This document shows, piece by piece, positions 60,002-64,000 of a DNA stretch of 64,000 bases (positions within the stretch are counted from its first letter, which is position 1; each line of letters opens with the position of its first letter). Source of the DNA: Prinsepia uniflora. Taxonomy: Eukaryota > Streptophyta > Magnoliopsida > Rosales > Rosaceae. Below the pieces are notes generated by a model. The model was not told where the DNA came from and searched no databases. It saw only the letters and a list, made by a program, of their open reading frames with translations. Both the position numbers and the translations under genes were made by a program. The stretch lies in NCBI GenBank assembly GCA_032719365.1, contig CM064871.1, forward strand, positions 70,846,383-70,910,382. Reading direction: 5' to 3'.

Positions 60002-60190
60002 GGGGGGGGGGGGGGGGTGTGTGGGTACTTGGTATGAAGATCAGTTTCCCCAGTGATGGAGATTAGTTTCCTCAGTGATGGAGACCAGTTTCCTCAGTGA
60101 TGGAGACCAGTTTCCTCAGTGATGGAGATTAGTTTCCCCTGTGTTGGAGATCAGTTTCCCCAGTAATGGAGACTAGTTCCCCCAGTGCTG
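60002..60190 (+). repeat. G16 run followed by a 22-bp minisatellite
   Basis: Sixteen consecutive G at 60002-60017, then about seven copies of AGTTTCCTCAGTGATGGAGA plus two bases (60039-60190) with point changes. It lies at the boundary between E7 and the pararetroviral segment. Confidence 0.85.
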
Positions 60191-60389
60191 CGAGATTAAG
60201 TCGCGAAGGTGTGCCCAGAAGTTGTAATGCATGGAGATTTTATTCTAGGAAATAACTTTCTTTCTACATATTTAATAACTCTGTATCTCTAACTCTAAAC
60301 AAAGAGTTTGTTGAAATTCCTTTGCTTAAGCAGCATACATATAAATGTACATTTGGATTTGGATTTGCGCCAGTCTAGCATGGTGGCCC

Positions 60390-61862
60390 AACACCGATCC
60401 TACAACAACAACAAGAACAAAATTTCGAGTTAGAAACAAATCACTGGATATATAAAATTCTTGAAGAAAACTTTAGTGAAGATTCATTATAGTTATGGTC
60501 TAGAAGCCCTAGATATTGTTCTCTTAAGTTAAGAGATCCTAATGTCATAATAAGAGTGAAACCAATGATTTACACTAGAATGGATATTGATGAATTCAAT
60601 ATTCAAATAAAATAACTTCTAGAGAAAAAACTCATAGAATAAACTGTAAGTCCTCATTTTAGTTATGCATTTATGGTAAGAAACCATGCAGAAATAAAAA
60701 GAGGAAAAGGTAGAATGGTGATTAATTATAAAAGGTTGAACGAACAACTAGAATTTGATGGGTATTTTATTCTTAGAAAAGATGGCATACTTAACTAAAC
60801 TAAGGGTGCTAAATCTTTAGTAAATTTGATTGTAAATCAAGATTTTGACAAATCAAGATTTTGACAAATCAAGATTTTGACAAATCAAGTTAACTGAGTA
60901 GTCAAAAGCTTTAACTGCTTTCAGTATACCTAGCGAACATTACCAATGGACCGTTATGCCTTTTGGCCTAAACATACCGTCACCGGTATACCAAAGGTGG
61001 ATGGATAAAATCTTTAAAGATTATAAAGATTTTTGTGTAGTATACATTGATGATGTTCTTGTATTCTCTAAAACAAAGGAAGATCACAAGCGTCATTTAC
61101 AAATTTTGTGTAAATTATTCCAATTCCAAAATCATGGAATAATCTTTTCCCCTAAAAAAATAGAAGTAGAAAGGGAGTCAATAGATTTTCTAGGAATCAC
61201 TCTAGATTATTCAGGAATAAAACTTCAGGAACACATTATTTGTAAAATTAAAGATTTTCCTGAAGAATTAAAAGATAAAAAACAGTTACAAAATTTTTTA
61301 GGTGTCCTAAACTATGGACGAAGTTTTATAAAAAAAATTGTCACAAAAAGAAGTTTCTCTTTTAGAAAAACTAAAAAACAATAAAAAATTTAACTGGACC
61401 CAAGAAGATTCAAAATTAATAAGAAGTATAAAAAATGATCTAACAAAGATTCCACAAGTTTATTTTCCTAAAACATGTGATAAACTAATTTTAGAAATAG
61501 CTGTCTCATATTTATGTTGGTGTTGTGTTCTAAAAAACCATTCCAAAAGAACATTAGAATGATAGAGATGTACCATTAAAAGAAAATGGTATTAAGCCAC
61601 TGAAAGCCAACATACCCAAAAAACTACAAAAAGAAGAATTAATTTGTGGTTATAATTCTAGTAAGTTTAAACCCAATGAAGTGAAATACATTACTTTTGA
61701 AAAAGAGCTTTTAGCTATTAAACTAGCATTAAAAAGATTTCATATTTATTTGGCACCGGATTGAAATGGTATCATGTTATTTCCCAATATACTTTAAATG
61801 TTGAGCATGTAAAAGAAACTAACAATTTTATTGCAAATTTCCTTAGTAGAGAAGATCACTAA
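60390..61862 (+). pseudogene. Endogenous pararetrovirus (Caulimoviridae-like) polymerase remnant: reverse transcriptase and RNase H
   Basis: Ordered fragments of one polyprotein: reverse transcriptase fingers (RMVINYKRLNEQ), palm with the VYIDDVLVFS catalytic loop (61040-61069), connection (DFLGITLDYSGIKLQEH), then RNase H (KYITFEKELLAIKLALKRFH) to a stop at 61860-61862. Broken by in-frame stops at 60613, 60640 and 60796, by three tandem 16-bp copies at 60841-60888 that shift the frame, by a shift near 61350, and by more between 61560 and 61780. Families of this kind integrate by illegitimate recombination and have no integrase; none is seen here, nor flanking LTRs. A closely spaced viroplasmin-type frame downstream supports Caulimoviridae over Ty3/gypsy. 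Genus not assigned. Confidence 0.85.
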
Positions 61863-61879
61863 AGCAAGTGATTTATATT

Positions 61880-62103
61880 ATGCAGAAAATGGATAAGGGT
61901 AAACAACCATGTACATCAATCGTGAGGAAAAATCCTCCAAAGCAAAAAGTTTATATTGTGTATCAAGGGTTCCAACCAGGAATCTTCAACAATGGTCTGC
62001 TTGTCATGCACAGATAAACATATATCATGGAGCATGCTATGAAAGTTTTGACAATTATGAAGCAGCAGCAAAAGCTTTCAACCAACATTTAAATGCCAAA
62101 TAA
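61880..62103 (+). pseudogene. Pararetroviral viroplasmin/transactivator-like (Cauli_VI) remnant
   Basis: An ATG at 61880 (second at 61889) lies 18 nt after the polymerase stop, typical of compact viral gene order. The first frame carries KVYIVYQGFQPGIF; the second half of the domain lies in another frame (WSACHAQINIYHG... to NQHL), so there is a frameshift near 61995. Pattern and spacing fit the short Cauli_VI fold shared with eukaryotic RNase H1 N-termini, which binds RNA-DNA hybrids; in viruses it belongs to the inclusion-body or transactivator protein. Confidence 0.7.
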
Positions 62104-63196
62104 ATGGCAGGAGATTCCAGTTCAGAAGTAAAAAACTTCTTCAATCCTGGAATAGAAAACAGTCTATATGAAGAGATAAATGGAATATGGAAATCCCATA
62201 TCCAAAAAGAAAATAAAGGGTCCAGAAAAGACATGACCCAATTATCTCTCAAATTAGTTGAAAAAAAAAAACTAATTTTGAAAATATTTTGAAAGAAAAA
62301 GAACAACAATTTTCTTTGATAAACAAAAAAATGTTTTGTTGATAAAATTGGGATTCCAAATCATTAAACAAATTGATTGGAATGAAGATTTTAATTTTGA
62401 AAAAATTAATACTTTTCTACAATTAACATAAATTCTTCAAAATGAACAAATGGATTCTGATTTCAAGAAAATAAGAATAATTTGTCTTTTTGAACTTGCT
62501 CGACAAATGATGCCTCCTGAAGTTGTTGGTAACATAAAAGAAAGGATTTTAGATCATTAGAAGAGAATCATGGATTCGTATTTTCGAAACCATGAAAATA
62601 TAAATTTGGTAGATAATTTTCCAAAACTTTTCTTTGTTCTAACAGAAGAACAATGGGATGTTGATACTCTTGGTTGGGGAATTACTAACAATGTGATTTT
62701 CCAAAGTGTTCATTTTCATCATTTAAAATATTTCCCGGCATTTATCAAAACAATGGTATATGACATGGTAAAAAAACATTTAAATGGAATAAATATTTGA
62801 CATTTTCAATAGCAAGTCCTCTGGTTGGAGAGAGAGATAAAAGTTTTCCAATCATATCAAATTTGGGTACTTACAGAAACTATTAACAATGACATTCCGG
62901 AAGAAAACCTTCCAGAAACTAAACAAATTACTTTGAGCATCAATCCCATAACACAATGGGTTGATAGTTTGCTTCATACATCAGAAATTGCTAGACAATT
63001 CATGGACTCCAAAAATTTGGTTAAAGTAACTGATGAGAGATGGATTTTTCTAACTCATTTACAGTCTAGTAGAACATTTTCCGAACAAGAAAAGACAGAA
63101 GCAATGGAGTTGGTTAAAAAACTAGTCAACCACCGAAGTGAATTAGACTTCCTTATAGAGTTAGAAATACTTGCTGAAGAACGGAAAGAACACTGA
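62104..63196 (+). pseudogene. Downstream part of the pararetroviral transactivator-like gene, decayed
   Basis: Lys/Glu-rich frames at 62104-62292, 62570-62800 and 62825-63196 are separated by stops and indels but follow on directly from the viroplasmin-type region, with the same AT-rich codon use as the polymerase part. The last (123 codons) is the longest clean piece. No domain recognised, so its identity rests on position. Confidence 0.5.
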
Positions 63197-63709
63197 TTCT
63201 ACGAAAACTTCATGGCCACCAGTTCAGATAATAAAGACGAAATTGAATATATTAATCTGAACAACAGAATAGAAGTGAAATTGGCACAAACCTTGTCAAA
63301 AACATGACAAGAAATGTAAATGATAAGAGTATGTATTATTCTTGTATCTAATGTATTATTCTTGTATCTACTATAATTAATTACACCTACTATAATGCAA
63401 ACCTACCTACTCTAGTACCCTACTACCTAACATGCAAAATGCATGCAAAGACAAAGACATCCTACCCTACATGGCAGGATGAAAGAAGAGAAAGAGAAAG
63501 AAAGGAAAAAGAAGAGAGAAAAGTCAAGTGAGCAGATGGGTCATTGACATAAGAGCAGAAAGTAAAAAAAAAACATAGAAGAGCAGAGGAAAAGAAGAAG
63601 AAAAGAATAGCACGGCAAGGAACAGGGAGAATCTTTGTGAAATGACGAAGAAGGCGGAATCGGTTATAACCGATTAACACCCTTTACTACTATGAATCAT
63701 TCTTGCAGT
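63197..63709. other. Flank of the pararetroviral segment
   Basis: Contains two tandem copies of TGTATTATTCTTGTATCTA (63332-63371), a short CTAC-rich stretch and a purine-rich run (63471-63640). Might hold the viral intergenic region, but no TATA-leader arrangement can be shown. No gene. Confidence 0.4.
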
Positions 63710-63788
63710 CAGGGCCAATCCTAAGATATTGGAAACACAAAGCGAACCTTAAAATTGGGGCCCATTACCCTTCAATTATCAAAAATCT

Positions 63789-63825
<37 letters not shown>

Positions 63826-64000
63826 CTAGTGCGTTTAAAATACTATTTTTATATCAAACCTAACAAAAATGATTACTAAATAATATAATCAAATAAGTAT
63901 TTAAGGTCCTTAATTGATAATTTCTAAAACAAATACATGTACTTAATACATAAATGGAAACTTTACTTAAATATCACATGCCTTGCATTTTGAGAGGTAA
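63710..64000 (+). mobile_element. Possible 5' end of a hAT-type element, running off the right edge
   Basis: Starts CAGGGCCAATCCTAAGAT, followed shortly by AAAATTGGGGCCC. Many plant hAT termini have the form CAGGGCCGG(T/C)CCTGA with a nearby GGGGGCCC. The other terminus and the 8-bp target duplication lie outside the window. Confidence 0.4.
63793..63822. repeat. (TA)n microsatellite
   Basis: About 15 uninterrupted TA dinucleotides. Confidence 0.95.

Overview
The window is plant nuclear DNA, most likely from a eudicot. The grounds are the spliced plant-type 10 kDa chaperonin (cpn10) genes, a plant ALP1/HARBI1-type Harbinger transposase, LTR elements with a tRNA-iMet primer site, and an endogenous caulimovirus-like fragment. 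I cannot name the species. Almost everything here is mobile or repetitive DNA. Only one ordinary host gene looks intact: cpn10 copy 1 at 5878-6383.

Layout. 1-4112: minus-strand end of a long-LTR, apparently non-coding (LARD-like) retrotransposon, inserted into a Harbinger transposase gene (4113-5450). That Harbinger element ends at about 5810, against the leader of cpn10 copy 1. 6555-8290 is a dispersed repeat ('R') holding an AT-rich foldback. It is followed by a broken cpn10 copy 2 and the first unit of a hairpin-bearing repeat ('family A'). 9485-21350 is a full-length LARD-like element on the minus strand with target duplication GAAGA; a solo LTR (16601-19512, target duplication GTCAT) sits inside its 5' LTR. 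21351-23021 resumes family A. 23022-28443 is a 3'-truncated plus-strand LARD-like element. 29566-38808 is family A in roughly 2-kb tandem units, plus a 1.67-kb inverted repeat (35245-36910). 38809-41614 is another LTR. 41615-49640 is a tandem array of ~940-bp monomers ('family B', a relative of A), interrupted by a solo LTR (41893-44734, TATAT). 49641-51250 holds single-exon scraps that look like host genes. 51251-54494 repeats the R - cpn10 - A block seen at 6555-9484. 54495-60000 is a truncated LTR element with a nested solo LTR (54766-57616, TGAGG). 60390-63196 is a decayed endogenous pararetrovirus. The window ends in what looks like the start of a hAT-type element.

Most notable: (1) an 84-nt (A) or ~70-nt (B) hairpin just upstream of a conserved ATG in every A and B unit; its arms differ between subfamilies while pairing is kept by double substitutions, so it behaves like a MIRNA-type or structured-leader RNA; (2) LTRs built from many tiny hairpins (5-7 bp stems, mostly 3-nt loops) with changing stems and preserved pairing; (3) the 1.67-kb inverted repeat as a possible siRNA source; (4) cpn10 triplication in which two copies share the same destroyed splice donor. 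All coordinates were read by eye. Homology calls come from recognisable motifs, not from searches.
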